Positions 13,486 to 13,556 of a DNA stretch of 13,556 nucleotides are shown piece after piece. Origin of the DNA: Salinibacterium sp. (GTDB lineage Bacteria > Actinomycetota > Actinomycetes > Actinomycetales > Microbacteriaceae). The number at the start of each line of letters is the position of its first letter. Positions within the stretch are counted from its first letter, which is position 1. The DNA is taken from positions 1-13,556 of the forward strand of contig SCSV01000284.1 of the NCBI GenBank assembly GCA_004297555.1. Reading direction: 5' to 3'. Both the position numbers and the translations under genes were made by a program. Under the pieces are notes generated by a model. It ran no database searches. It was not told where the DNA came from and saw only the letters and a list, made by a program, of their open reading frames with translations.

Positions 13486-13556
13486 TCAGATCACCCTCGT
13501 GAGGAGCAGTAGCACTGTGAAGTCGGCCAGAAAGTGCACAACGATCACAGGAAGCA
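13486..13556 (-). CDS. C-terminus of a hydrophobic (membrane) protein, truncated by window edge
   Basis: The minus-strand frame entering at the right edge encodes 22 visible residues (LPVIVVHFLADF, then a Leu-rich stretch, TRVI) before TGA at 13488-13486. It has membrane-helix character. The H-x3-D pattern in VHFLADF resembles the last motif of CPBP/CAAX-type intramembrane metalloproteases, but 22 residues cannot decide this. Its stop is 23 bp before the 122-residue gene, suggesting co-transcription. Confidence 0.45.
   Translation of the reverse strand, partial: LPVIVVHFLADFTVLLLLTRVI

Noticed and set aside
1..13556. CRISPR array, tRNA, rRNA or intact insertion sequence
   Set aside because: No regularly spaced direct repeats, no tRNA T-loop/cloverleaf, no rRNA motifs and no transposase motif were seen on either strand.

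Overview
The window looks like chromosomal DNA of a high-GC actinobacterium, most likely Microbacteriaceae-like. Evidence: GC-rich codon use, a full-length actinobacterial-type Lhr helicase of about 1,500 residues, a DUF3052-type protein, apparently leaderless genes, and frequent GGATG/CATCC words. The taxon is an inference; no rRNA or tRNA gene is present.

Layout. (1) 1-484 is the 3' part of a PF02230-like carboxylesterase. (2) After a gap holding a near-perfect 24-bp stem-loop comes lhr (712-5250, +). (3) Converging on lhr is a compact minus-strand operon: an ECF-type sigma factor (9192-8683), a one-TM probable anti-sigma/sensor protein (8690-7824, overlapping the sigma gene by 8 bp) and an 850-residue membrane-anchored, cysteine-containing, fibronectin-III-like surface protein (7818-5266). 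(4) A DUF3052 gene (9360-9770, +) sits behind a 10-codon open frame that carries the good ribosome binding site. Its 3' end overlaps a minus-strand alpha/beta hydrolase (10524-9739). (5) A secreted, internally duplicated eight-cysteine protein (10583-11647, +) is followed by an aldo/keto reductase (11701-12582, +). (6) From about 12583 GC content falls. There is a gene-poor stretch packed with hairpins, then a minus-strand cluster: a 39-residue single-pass membrane protein that I translated by hand, a 122-residue unknown protein, and the C-terminus of a hydrophobic protein cut by the window edge.

The main discovery is a shared promoter. The bases upstream of the sigma gene (internal GTG start at 9192) and of the secreted eight-cysteine gene (ATG at 10583) have the same layout: TGTCAACCT, exactly 15 nt, GCGT(C/T), exactly 8 nt, start codon. 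This looks like an autoregulated ECF promoter giving (nearly) leaderless transcripts. It resets the sigma start and links the sigma / one-TM sensor / giant surface protein operon with the unlinked secreted protein as one cell-envelope regulon. I do not recognise it as a described system.
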